Source: Pradoshia eiseniae (GTDB taxonomy: Bacteria > Bacillota > Bacilli > Bacillales > Pradoshiaceae). Taken from it: a DNA stretch of 64,000 nt. The notes below the pieces were generated by a model that was not told the origin of the DNA, did no database searches, and saw only the letters and a list, made by a program, of their open reading frames with translations. Below are positions 26,342 through 34,381 of this stretch, in pieces. Position 1 is the stretch's first letter. The number at the start of each line of letters is the position of its first letter. The stretch is from positions 124,001 through 188,000 of the forward strand of contig NZ_PKOZ01000004.1 in NCBI RefSeq assembly GCF_002946355.1. The letters are read 5' to 3'. The position numbers and the translations under genes were made by a program.

Positions 26342-27534
26342 TTCTGGCTCCTTCTCTTCTCGTTGTCAGCGATTCTAAGCGGCTGCTTCCTGCCATAGGT
26401 CGCCAGCCGCCATACATATTCAACAGGGCCCATCCGGAATGATTTGAGCCAATAAGCTGAGAACACGGCTTGAAGCGCGATAAAGAAAATGGCCAAAATA
26501 GTCCCTGTAAGCATCCCAATCTGTCCATAAAAGCCTAGGCCGTATGAATAAAAAATCAGGGTCCAAAAAATAGACTGGGTCAGATAATTGGTCATCGACA
26601 TTCGGCCGAGCGGAACAAATGGCTCTGTCAGCTTGTGGAAAAGAGAAAATAGATCATACAAAAGAGTAATGCCGGTAATATAAGCCAATGCCAAAATCGG
26701 ACCGCCAAAGCTATCCTGCATGATGAGGCTGCCCATATTAAAGCCTTCGAAATAAGGATATATCTTCAGTCCCAATCCCAGGATGAAGGAAAACCAAAAC
26801 ATAATCTGCAGCTTCTTCCGATTGCCGGCAGCATCCGATAGCCAACCGAGCTTCGCAAAGGCCATTCCTGCCAGCATACAAGGAAAAATAGTCAGAAAGA
26901 GCAAGATAAAGTTCATTGATCCATTCACGGCCATCCACTCTTCAAAGCGGAAGGCGAAGATATCTGAAATACTTCCATTCCCATACACCCGAATAGATTC
27001 TGCTGCCGAATTCCAGTCTGTTTTCACCTGAGCTGCTGCCGGGTCGAGGACACTAAGAAGAATGGACAAGAAGCCAAGTAATCCATAAGGAATGGTATAA
27101 AGCAAGACCGATAATATCAGGAGCGCCTTCCCAGAAAACTTATAAACTAGCAGGATAAACCAGCCGCAAATCGCGTAGGTAATCAATATATCACCATGCC
27201 AGATAACAAACGCATGAAACACTCCCACAAGCAGCAGAAAAGCCATCCTTCTCGAAAAGAGCAGCGGAAAAGACATGCCCTTCTCAATTGTTCGCTTCAT
27301 TAACAAGACAGCGCCAAATCCGAATAAAAACGCGAACATCGGATAGAAATTCCCTTGGGCAAAAATATCCACAAACGCATATGTATAGAAATCAGCCCCG
27401 TCCCAATAATCAGCTTGCATATACAAAAATGGAGAATGAAAATCAATCATGTTCACAAGCAAGATGCCAAGAATGGCAATCCCTCTGAGAAGGTCGACAA
27501 CAGTCAATCGATTCGATTCAGCTATTGAGCGCAT
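26326..27534 (-). CDS. DUF418 family membrane protein (YeiB-like)
   Basis: 402 aa with about eight to ten membrane helices. N-terminal RLTVVDLLRGIAILGILLVN and C-terminal GRMSMTNYLTQSIF plus FRMGPVEYVWRLATYGRKQPL are the DUF418 signature. Function unknown; the fold is related to acyltransferase-3-like membrane proteins. Start ATG 27534 with a GGGGGG site. Forms a short operon with the P-loop gene and perhaps yisK. Confidence 0.88.
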   Translation of the reverse strand: MRSIAESNRLTVVDLLRGIAILGILLVNMIDFHSPFLYMQADYWDGADFYTYAFVDIFAQGNFYPMFAFLFGFGAVLLMKRTIEKGMSFPLLFSRRMAFLLLVGVFHAFVIWHGDILITYAICGWFILLVYKFSGKALLILSVLLYTIPYGLLGFLSILLSVLDPAAAQVKTDWNSAAESIRVYGNGSISDIFAFRFEEWMAVNGSMNFILLFLTIFPCMLAGMAFAKLGWLSDAAGNRKKLQIMFWFSFILGLGLKIYPYFEGFNMGSLIMQDSFGGPILALAYITGITLLYDLFSLFHKLTEPFVPLGRMSMTNYLTQSIFWTLIFYSYGLGFYGQIGMLTGTILAIFFIALQAVFSAYWLKSFRMGPVEYVWRLATYGRKQPLRIADNEKRRSQKWREL

Positions 27535-27712
27535 GTATACTCGGTTCCCCCCTTATAATAATCAGAATAGACAAACTACTACCCCTATTTTAGCAGGTTC
27601 TTCCTTATTTCGTTATCAAAAGATATTCAGGAAAACATATCGAAAGACTTCAGCATAAAATAAGCCACAGTCCTTCGATTAAGCACTCCTCAAACACTCT
27701 CTTGACTGTCTC

Positions 27713-27740
27713 ACATCTATCGCCTATGTGACATATACTA
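27713..27740 (+). promoter_or_regulatory. Candidate sigma-K promoter of the gerP operon
   Basis: AC at 27713-27714, 17-bp spacer, CATATACTA at 27732-27740, matching the sigma-K consensus AC-16/17-CATAnnnTA. gerP is a mother-cell operon in B. subtilis. The spacer region also has a tcacat/atgtga inverted repeat (27711-27731). Confidence 0.5.
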
Positions 27741-27787
27741 ATTCGGTATAGAGCCGATAATGCATATCCAGTAAGAAGGTGAAACAA

Positions 27788-28009
27788 GTGCCAGGTATAG
27801 TTGGAGTCGTGCAAATTCTCCAAATCGGAAGCAGCGGCGTTTTCAATGTTGGTGACATCTATAAGGTGACCCCTTATTCCAATGCAAAGACCTTCTCAGG
27901 GGCAGGATCCTTCAATACCGGTGATTATGTGGCCGTCAATAATCCATACAGTGCCACGAATACGTATGATGCTGATGTCATTGATGAGCCAATCGCATTT
28001 ACCTTGTAG
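27788..28009 (+). CDS. gerPA: Spore germination protein GerPA
   Basis: 73 aa. MPGIVGVVQILQIGSSGVFNVGDIYKVTP followed by GAGSFNTGDYVAVNN and SATNTYDADVID, the GerPA/GerPF pattern. First gene of the six-gene operon whose products localise to the spore coat and let nutrient germinants reach their receptors. Start chosen at GTG 27788 (AAGAAGG six to eight bases upstream), giving the family's MP start; the upstream in-frame GTG 27779 lies inside the RBS. Confidence 0.9.
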   Translation: MPGIVGVVQILQIGSSGVFNVGDIYKVTPYSNAKTFSGAGSFNTGDYVAVNNPYSATNTYDADVIDEPIAFTL

Positions 28010-28020
28010 GAGTGAACATT

Positions 28021-28233
28021 ATGAATTTCTTCATTAAACAAAGCATTAACATCAATATGATCAAAATAAATGCCATTGCCAATTCCTCCGTCTTTCAAAT
28101 CGGGAGCACGGGCATCATCAAGGCGCAATCCTACTTAACGAATAGCGGCGGATATACTGAACCGGCACAAGAGCCAGAACACCCGCTATTTCAAACGGGG
28201 GAGGATACACAGCATGTGAAGGTTCAGGATTGA
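28021..28233 (+). CDS. gerPB: Spore germination protein GerPB
   Basis: 70 aa. MNFFIKQSININMIKINAIANSSVFQIGSTGIIKA, then SYLTNSGGYTEPA: the GerPB family pattern of a conserved N-terminal half and a proline-rich end. Begins 11 bp after gerPA, with AGGAG upstream of ATG 28021. Spore coat/inner coat protein required for normal germinant permeability. Confidence 0.9.
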   Translation: MNFFIKQSININMIKINAIANSSVFQIGSTGIIKAQSYLTNSGGYTEPAQEPEHPLFQTGEDTQHVKVQD

Positions 28234-28251
28234 AAGGTGGGGATTTGAGTT

Positions 28252-28866
28252 TTGCAGTACAACCTGACTCAGCTGCTCATATATTTGCAGCAAACCGTTC
28301 AAAGTCAAAAAGAAGCCATTTCTAAGCTGGAAAATGATTTGACCCAATTACAAGGCGAACTCCTTGAATTAAAGCAGCAAAATCCGGTCCGCATCGATAA
28401 GATTGAGTATAATTTCGATCAATTAAAAATCGAGCGGCTTGACGGAACGCTTAACATTGGGCTATCACCACAAGATTTAAATAACATTGATGATTTAGCC
28501 GTTAATGCTCAGCCGCCCTTTGCTCCCTTCCTCTTTCCTGCCCGCGAAGAGTTTATCCAACAGCTATCGGATGAAATTCTGAGCGATTTCCATAAGAACA
28601 AGGATGGCATCTTCTCTGAGGCTGAACGGTATTGCAGCAGAAGGGCAGATGGGGATATGCGGTCATTCATCACAGATGATTTAGCAAGGCAGCTCCCGCA
28701 GCGCATCAGCCATTATCTCGATCAAACGCCTCCATATAACAGGCATGATCACAAGCTGCCGCAGGTTCGCGAGCAAATACTCGAAGTCATTCACACTGAT
28801 ATACAAAATGCGATTAACCGCTTTTTGCAGGTTTACCCTGAATCCATGAAGGAGGACGTGCAATGA
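28252..28866 (+). CDS. gerPC: Spore germination protein GerPC
   Basis: 204 aa. A coiled coil at residues 8-42 (QQTVQSQKEAISKLENDLTQLQGELLELKQQ) followed by VRIDKIEYNFDQLKIERLDGTLNIGLSP, the hallmark of GerPC. TTG 28252 is the start, with GGTGGGG nine bases upstream. Its stop overlaps the gerPD ATG in ATGA. Required for germination through the spore coat layers; probably an assembly scaffold. Confidence 0.92.
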   Translation: MQYNLTQLLIYLQQTVQSQKEAISKLENDLTQLQGELLELKQQNPVRIDKIEYNFDQLKIERLDGTLNIGLSPQDLNNIDDLAVNAQPPFAPFLFPAREEFIQQLSDEILSDFHKNKDGIFSEAERYCSRRADGDMRSFITDDLARQLPQRISHYLDQTPPYNRHDHKLPQVREQILEVIHTDIQNAINRFLQVYPESMKEDVQ

Positions 28867-29039
28867 ATTTCCAGGTCGTCAATGAACAAGTATGTGTTGG
28901 AAACATCCACTTGATTTCCGTATCCAGCTCCTCTGCCATAAAGGTTGGGGACACAGAAATCATGCAATTATTCACCGCCTCTGACACACCCCCTCGCGCT
29001 TTAGAGTTTGGCCCATTACAGCCTATTGTGACCAGGTAA
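28863..29039 (+). CDS. gerPD: Spore germination protein GerPD
   Basis: 58 aa, same length as B. subtilis GerPD. Starts MNFQVVNEQVCVGNIHLISV, then SSSSAIKVGDTEIMQLFTASDTPP, a GerPB/PD-like pattern. ATG 28863 overlaps the gerPC stop by 4 bp, so translation is coupled. Its small size makes it easy to miss, but the position between gerPC and gerPE and the family resemblance support it. Confidence 0.9.
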   Translation: MNFQVVNEQVCVGNIHLISVSSSSAIKVGDTEIMQLFTASDTPPRALEFGPLQPIVTR

Positions 29040-29043
29040 AAAC

Positions 29044-29436
29044 ATGTGGGAGAGAACATCTATCGTCAACAATATCCATGTATCAATTGTTTCCCGGGGA
29101 GCCGTCTTTGAAATTGGGGAACTACAATTTTTTCATACGACCGATAATGTGCTTGCTATACAAAGAGAACAGGAACTCTTTTTTGGAAATGAAGGGAATT
29201 TCGGGGACTATAAGGTGTTTTATATGGAGCCCGAATTTGAGCCAATCTATGAACCTATCCAAATGAGTTTCATCAATGCCAATCCATATATATATGTAGG
29301 CAGCATTCGCTCCCAGGCCATATCAAGTTCTTCCTTGCTGCAGATTGGCAACGGACGTCATATACGCAATGAGACGAGAAAGATGAACATCAGGCAATTA
29401 TTGAGAAGAAAACAAACGAAGGATGGGAGGTATTAA
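29044..29436 (+). CDS. gerPE: Spore germination protein GerPE
   Basis: 130 aa. MWERTSIVNNIHVSIVSRGAVFEIGE, then AIQREQELFFGNEGNFGDY and SSLLQIGNGRHIRNETR: GerPE family features (VSR...FxIGD, QRE, QIGN). Begins 4 bp after the gerPD stop. Basic C-terminus (IRQLLRRKQTKDGRY). Confidence 0.9.
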   Translation: MWERTSIVNNIHVSIVSRGAVFEIGELQFFHTTDNVLAIQREQELFFGNEGNFGDYKVFYMEPEFEPIYEPIQMSFINANPYIYVGSIRSQAISSSSLLQIGNGRHIRNETRKMNIRQLLRRKQTKDGRY

Positions 29437-29438
29437 TA

Positions 29439-29657
29439 TTGCCGGCTTTAGTTGGTTCCGTACAAATTTTGAATGCGGGCAACGGTGTCATTCAATTCGG
29501 TGATTCACTCGTCATCTCGCCAAAACATGCAGCCAAAAGTGTCAATGGATCCGGGTCAGGTATCAATGGCGGAATCATTTTTGATACAAACGGCCTGAGC
29601 GCCAACTCTATTATTGACGTAAATGGTGTGGACCAGCCAATTACGGGGAATTATTGA
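29439..29657 (+). CDS. gerPF: Spore germination protein GerPF
   Basis: 72 aa. MPALVGSVQILNAGNGVIQFGDSLVISPK and SVNGSGSGINGG, SANSIIDVNGVDQP, paralogous to GerPA in the window and clearly GerPF/GerPA family. Start TTG 29439 with GGGAGG eight bases upstream, 2 bp after the gerPE stop. Last gene of the operon. A Spo0E-like gene (yisI) that follows in B. subtilis is not seen here. Confidence 0.9.
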   Translation: MPALVGSVQILNAGNGVIQFGDSLVISPKHAAKSVNGSGSGINGGIIFDTNGLSANSIIDVNGVDQPITGNY

Positions 29658-29668
29658 TTCATTTTAAG

Positions 29669-29727
29669 AGGCTGTCCCATAAATCAATGAAAATGATGCC
29701 AGGGACAGCCTTCTTTCGACTTTTTCA
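29669..29727 (+). terminator. Terminator of the gerP operon
   Basis: Ten-bp arms aggctgtccc (29669-29678) and gggacagcct (29702-29711), then TCTTTCGACTTTTTC. Confidence 0.7.
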
Positions 29728-29734
29728 AGTTCTA

Positions 29735-29878
29735 TCAAAATGCAAAAGGTTTGACGGTTTAGGAAATGTCTCCGTCAAACCAAAAACAGGTGAAGTAACC
29801 ATCCACCCGCTTTCATTTATTAGGGACTTATGGAAAGACCCTCAAATTTTCTCACCGAAAGAGACTATTTGTTAATAC
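29735..29878 (+). pseudogene. Possible gene fragment downstream of gerP
   Basis: The plus frame ending at a TAA at about 29874 reads SKCKRFDGLGNVSVKPK, then TGEVTIHPLSFIRDLWKDPQ. It looks like protein sequence, yet has no RBS or start and begins just behind the terminator. I do not recognise it. It may be the 3' remnant of a lost gene, or chance. Confidence 0.3.
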
Positions 29879-29887
29879 AATCATACA

Positions 29888-30220
29888 TTAATAATCTACC
29901 TGTCTTAAGCTTAGCAATATATCTTGATCCGTAATCTTCTTCACTTTATATAACTTTAACTTTTGATTTATCGTTTTATCTGTTTTATCTTCATTGCTGA
30001 ATAAGTCCAGCACTTTATCAATGGCATAAATCAGAACCGTCATCGGGCCCCCGCCTCCAACCTCTAAGGATAGACGCTCGCACTCTGATAGATGAGCATC
30101 CATTATCTTTTTGACCTCTTTGAAGTAATCTCCTTTGATGAGGATATAGTCAGCTTTCTCTTCTAACCCCGCTAATAATTCTTTTGAATTATGCGCTTCA
30201 TATGCAGCAAAAACAGTCAT
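29888..30220 (-). CDS. Hypothetical 110-aa protein
   Basis: Minus-strand ORF from ATG 30220 with AGAGGGC upstream. Sequence starts MTVFAAYEAHNSKELLAGLEEKADYILIKGDYF and has a glycine-rich stretch VGGGGPMTVLIYAID. No signal peptide; one weakly hydrophobic stretch; charged ends. Isolated between the gerP terminator and addA. Codon use and amino acid composition look real, but I do not recognise a family. Confidence 0.6.
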   Translation of the reverse strand: MTVFAAYEAHNSKELLAGLEEKADYILIKGDYFKEVKKIMDAHLSECERLSLEVGGGGPMTVLIYAIDKVLDLFSNEDKTDKTINQKLKLYKVKKITDQDILLSLRQVDY

Positions 30221-30600
30221 ATTTAGCCCTCTCTTCTTCTATAGGTAGTTTTCAAATAGATAATAGCCTTATTGATACAATCAAATTGTTTGAAAAATAT
30301 GATAATTATATACACATATTTTACCATACCCTTTCTTTCCGACATAGTCAGTTTAAAAGCAATAACCTCAAAGAATAGGAAAAGAGAAATTTGAGCCAGA
30401 AGATTCCCTCTAAGATTGCACGAAATTAATGATACTGACTATTCTGAAATTGGAATCAGAATTATTTGTGAACCTTTATACTTATCTCTCTAAAATTTAT
30501 CAGTCTCTTAGTTATTATTATTTCAAAAATCTCCATTCATTTTTTTGAATAAATTAGGAATTAATAGATAGCGTTGGAAACTTTATGAATACAGAAAAAG
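30221..30600. other. AT-rich intergenic stretch
   Basis: About 380 bp without a credible gene. Contains an imperfect repeat attctga/tcagaat around 30441-30463. Otherwise nothing recognisable. Confidence 0.5.
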
Positions 30601-30649
30601 TCTCTTCTAATAAAGAGAAAAAGGACAGCCAGAAACTCTCCGGCTGTCC
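30601..30649 (-). terminator. Terminator after addA
   Basis: Stem ggacagcc (30623-30630) / ggctgtcc (30642-30649), T-rich minus-strand tail TTTTCTC; a second small stem (tctctt...aagaga) lies at 30601-30617. The arms resemble those of the gerP terminator. Confidence 0.75.
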
Positions 30650-30661
30650 CATACACTCTTT

Positions 30662-33600
30662 CTATAGTTTAATGAAATGTGCTCCATCAAAGAAGAACAG
30701 GTATTTCTCCTGAATCTTCCTCTTCAAAATCTGCTCCAATGCGCGCGTATATAATTCAATTTGCTTCTCATAGCGCGCCTTCAAAACTTCTTCTGCTTCC
30801 TCAAATCCATTCGGGAACCGCCCAGTGATGGCATCGGTTTTGTAATCCACAAGTACAAGGCCATGCTCGTCCTCGAACATGCAGTCAACAATCCCCTGGA
30901 CAAGGATGTTCTCATCCCCGCCATCCCAATCAGGGTACGCTTCCCTTGCCGGATAGGCCATCGTGAATGGTACTTCCTTTCGAATAACTTTTGCTGTCTT
31001 CATTCGCTGTCCTATTTCACTATCAAAGAAGCCTAGAATCTGAGCAGTGTCAATTTCCTCTGCCTGCTCTTTTGTGATGAATTCCTTCATGACGAGTCTT
31101 TCCATCACAGTACGGATTGATTCTTCATTCACCTGCTCGCGCGCATCTATATGCTGCATGACAAGATGGACTAGCGTGCCGCGCTCTGCAGGGGTCATCT
31201 TCTTTTGTTGCATGAAGCTGGGCCGCTTAAGATTAGCCTGTTTAAACCGTGCCTTAACAAGTGTTGCCGCGCTATACGGGTCCTCCGGCTCATTCATCCG
31301 TTTCAATTCGGATACTGATTGCTTCGACCGCTCTGCCGTAGCACCTTTGTATTTATACGACCAGCCAAGCTGCTGCTTAACCTGGTCATGATATTCCGAT
31401 TCAATGGAGACAGGCTCCATTTGCCTGATGGATTCAAACAGCCGCTTCGTCTCCAAGCTTTCCTCTTCCTTTGCCGCCAGTAGCGTGCTCCCGTTTCGAA
31501 GATGAATTTTCCATCTCGAAGGATGCTCTGCAACCTCTCCGCTCGCACCCGCTGTCACGGTTTGATGCCGGCTTAGCGCAGGTCCAATCCAATCCATATA
31601 GGAGGCCGCATTTGCACGAACATAGTCTGGAAGAAGCCATTCCTCCCTATTGCTGTATGCTGACCATTTATCCATTGCTTTCACACCATCAGAAACCGTT
31701 CCTATCAAGTACAACTTCTCCTTGGCACGGGTCAATGCAACGTAGAGAACCCGCATTTCCTCGGAAATGTTCTCCAGCTGCATCTTTTTCTTAAAAGCAA
31801 TTTGCGGCAATGACGGATAGGTTATGCGAAGCTCGGGATTCACGTAACGAAAAGCGAGTCCTAAGTCTTTATCAATCAAATAGGATTTCCGCAGATCCAT
31901 TTGGTTGAAATTACGGGACAATCCGCCAAGGAGAACAACCGGAAATTCAAGTCCCTTGCTGCTGTGAATCGTCATCAGACGGACGACATCTTCCTGTTCA
32001 CCAAGCGCACGTGCCGCCCCAAGGTCACTTCCCCTTTCCCTCATCCGGTCGATGAAGCGAAGGAAACGGAAGATACCGCGGAAGGAGCTTTCTTCATATT
32101 GACGCGCTCTAGTGTAGAGAGCCAGTAAGTTTGCCTGTCTTTGCTTTCCGCCTGACATTCCGCCTACAAAATCATAATAGCCTGTATCTCGGTATAGCTG
32201 CCATATCAGACTTGATAAAGCGCCTTGACGGGCTGCTGTTCGCCATGTATCCAGCTGCTTAAAGAAGGTATGCACCCGTACAAAGGCAGACCCATATTTC
32301 TCAACAGAGCCAATACGGCAATATTCTTTAAGTGCCTCATAAAAGGTGCCTTTCGGCAGCGTGATGCGGATATCTGCCAGTTCCTCCTCATTCAGCCCAA
32401 CCATTGGCGAACGCAGCACGGAGGCAAGCGGTATATCCTGGTACGGATTGTCGATGATTTGAAGCAAAGAAATCATGATGGCCACTTCAGTTGCTTCAAA
32501 ATAACCAGTCGAAAGATCCGCATATACTGGGATTCCCTGCGCCCTGAATTCATCCATGATGGCTGGAGCCCATGGCATGGATCGAAGGAGAATGACAATA
32601 TCCCGGTAAGTAATATTGCGATAAGTCTTCGTTTTCGCATCATATATTTTTCGGCGTTCCTCAATTAATGTCTTGATGATTTCCGCCATCTGCCGTGCTT
32701 CAAGCAGGACCGTTTCAATATCCTCCTCTTCGTCCCCGTCAGCGCTTTCCGCTGCCTCCTCTGACTTGTCAATCAGATAGAGTTCGATCGGATACTCCTC
32801 ATCCTCCGGATAGCCCGCTCCTTTCTTCAGCTCAGCCGCTTCATCATAATCAATTTCGCCGACAGTTTTGCCCATGAGCTGCTTGAATAAGAAATTCGTT
32901 CCAGCGAGCACCTCATGCCGGCTGCGGAAGTTTTTATTTAAATCGATTTTCATTCCGCTCTCACCCGGATTAGGCAGGAAACGTCCATATTTGCCCATGA
33001 ATAAGTTCGGCTCAGCTAGGCGGAAACGGTAGATGGACTGCTTCACGTCACCAACCATGAACATATTGCCCGTCGCTTCCCCATCCTCGGTAACAAGCTG
33101 GAGGATGGTCTCCTGAACCATATTCGTATCCTGATATTCATCGACGAGCACTTCCTGGAATTTCTTTCTGTACTCAAGCGCAACCGGGCTTGGAATTAAA
33201 TAACTTCCATCTCCCTTAGTGGCAAGGATATCCAAAGCCATATGCTCAAGGTCGGAAAAGTCAACAATTCCTCTCTCCAGCTTCGCTTGTGTGAATTTTT
33301 GCTGGAAAGCTTGAACAAGCCGAGAAAGTGTGGTGACGTACGGCTTCATATCAGCCATATCCTTAATGAAGCTCTCTTCTTTCCGGAAGAAGAGATCATC
33401 GGCGATTGTCTTGATTGACTTCTTCACATTATCGCGAATCGTCTTTGCACGCTTGGCAAGAGCTTCGTCACATGTACCTTTACGGATTGACTTCGCCTTC
33501 ACGAAGCTCGCTCCATTAAAGGCATCTGACATCACTGACCAGCCTTTTTGGACAGATTGCCATAGCCCGTCAACCATAGCCTCGTCTGCCTTGAACGTTT

Positions 33601-34381
33601 CTCCTAGCGCTGCTGGTCCTTCAGGATGAAGGGTCAATTGATAACCCTCCTCAATCATTTCCTTAGCCGCTTGAAGCCGCATCTTTATATCAAACTCAAG
33701 CACCGGATAGAAGGGCAATTCCTCAATCTTTGCATCCGATTCGACCTCATACATTTGGGACAAACCATCAAGCCATGCTTTTGGGTCAGGATTCGAACGG
33801 GCAAAATCATCGAGCTTGCGGATAATCTCCAAAATCGTCCGGTCGCTTCTATCATCGGTGAAAGCATCGACAAGACGGAAAAAGTCCTCATTATCTGGAA
33901 TGCCATATTCATCCTCAAGCATTTCCTCCAATGCTTCATCCCTAATCAACTCCATTTCTGTCGTATCACCGATTCTGAAGCCTGGGTCAATATCCAGCAA
34001 ATAATAATGGCTTCTGACAATCTCCAAGCAGAAAGAGTGAAGCGTGGAAATGGAGGCTTTATTCAATAAGCCCAGCTGTTTGCGCAAATGCCTTGAGCCT
34101 GGCTGACGCTTGATTTCTTTCTCTAAAGCCTCGGCAATACGGTGACGCATCTCAGCAGCTGATGCATTCGTAAACGTGACAATTAACAGACGGTCCACAT
34201 CTAGAGGCTGCTCCTCTGAAATGACCTTCTTAATGATTCGCTCAACAAGGACGGCAGTCTTTCCGCTCCCTGCTGCAGCAGCAACAAGAATATCGCTACC
34301 GCCTGAGGCGATGGCCTTCCATTGATCATCCGTCCATAACGCATCGGCCGGTTTTGCCGGCAATGGTCTTCGTTCATTCAT
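30662..34381 (-). CDS. addA: ATP-dependent helicase/nuclease subunit A
   Basis: 1239 aa, normal AddA length. UvrD-like superfamily 1A 3'-5' helicase: Walker A AAAAGSGKT at 34-42, DEYQDTN motif, VGDVKQSIYRFR, and MTIHSSKGLEFPVV; C-terminal RecB-like nuclease with GTLVHLVMQH and LVDYKTDA. With AddB it processes double-strand breaks to 3' single-stranded ends for RecA loading. Starts ATG 34381, overlapping the addB stop by 8 bp. No sbcCD genes follow, unlike B. subtilis. Confidence 0.97.
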   Translation of the reverse strand: MNERRPLPAKPADALWTDDQWKAIASGGSDILVAAAAGSGKTAVLVERIIKKVISEEQPLDVDRLLIVTFTNASAAEMRHRIAEALEKEIKRQPGSRHLRKQLGLLNKASISTLHSFCLEIVRSHYYLLDIDPGFRIGDTTEMELIRDEALEEMLEDEYGIPDNEDFFRLVDAFTDDRSDRTILEIIRKLDDFARSNPDPKAWLDGLSQMYEVESDAKIEELPFYPVLEFDIKMRLQAAKEMIEEGYQLTLHPEGPAALGETFKADEAMVDGLWQSVQKGWSVMSDAFNGASFVKAKSIRKGTCDEALAKRAKTIRDNVKKSIKTIADDLFFRKEESFIKDMADMKPYVTTLSRLVQAFQQKFTQAKLERGIVDFSDLEHMALDILATKGDGSYLIPSPVALEYRKKFQEVLVDEYQDTNMVQETILQLVTEDGEATGNMFMVGDVKQSIYRFRLAEPNLFMGKYGRFLPNPGESGMKIDLNKNFRSRHEVLAGTNFLFKQLMGKTVGEIDYDEAAELKKGAGYPEDEEYPIELYLIDKSEEAAESADGDEEEDIETVLLEARQMAEIIKTLIEERRKIYDAKTKTYRNITYRDIVILLRSMPWAPAIMDEFRAQGIPVYADLSTGYFEATEVAIMISLLQIIDNPYQDIPLASVLRSPMVGLNEEELADIRITLPKGTFYEALKEYCRIGSVEKYGSAFVRVHTFFKQLDTWRTAARQGALSSLIWQLYRDTGYYDFVGGMSGGKQRQANLLALYTRARQYEESSFRGIFRFLRFIDRMRERGSDLGAARALGEQEDVVRLMTIHSSKGLEFPVVLLGGLSRNFNQMDLRKSYLIDKDLGLAFRYVNPELRITYPSLPQIAFKKKMQLENISEEMRVLYVALTRAKEKLYLIGTVSDGVKAMDKWSAYSNREEWLLPDYVRANAASYMDWIGPALSRHQTVTAGASGEVAEHPSRWKIHLRNGSTLLAAKEEESLETKRLFESIRQMEPVSIESEYHDQVKQQLGWSYKYKGATAERSKQSVSELKRMNEPEDPYSAATLVKARFKQANLKRPSFMQQKKMTPAERGTLVHLVMQHIDAREQVNEESIRTVMERLVMKEFITKEQAEEIDTAQILGFFDSEIGQRMKTAKVIRKEVPFTMAYPAREAYPDWDGGDENILVQGIVDCMFEDEHGLVLVDYKTDAITGRFPNGFEEAEEVLKARYEKQIELYTRALEQILKRKIQEKYLFFFDGAHFIKL

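Noticed and set aside
29669-29711. Terminal repeat of an insertion sequence (aggctgtccc)
   Set aside because: The arms are 23 bp apart, end in T-rich sequence and follow the operon end; no transposase or second copy in IS-like spacing was seen.
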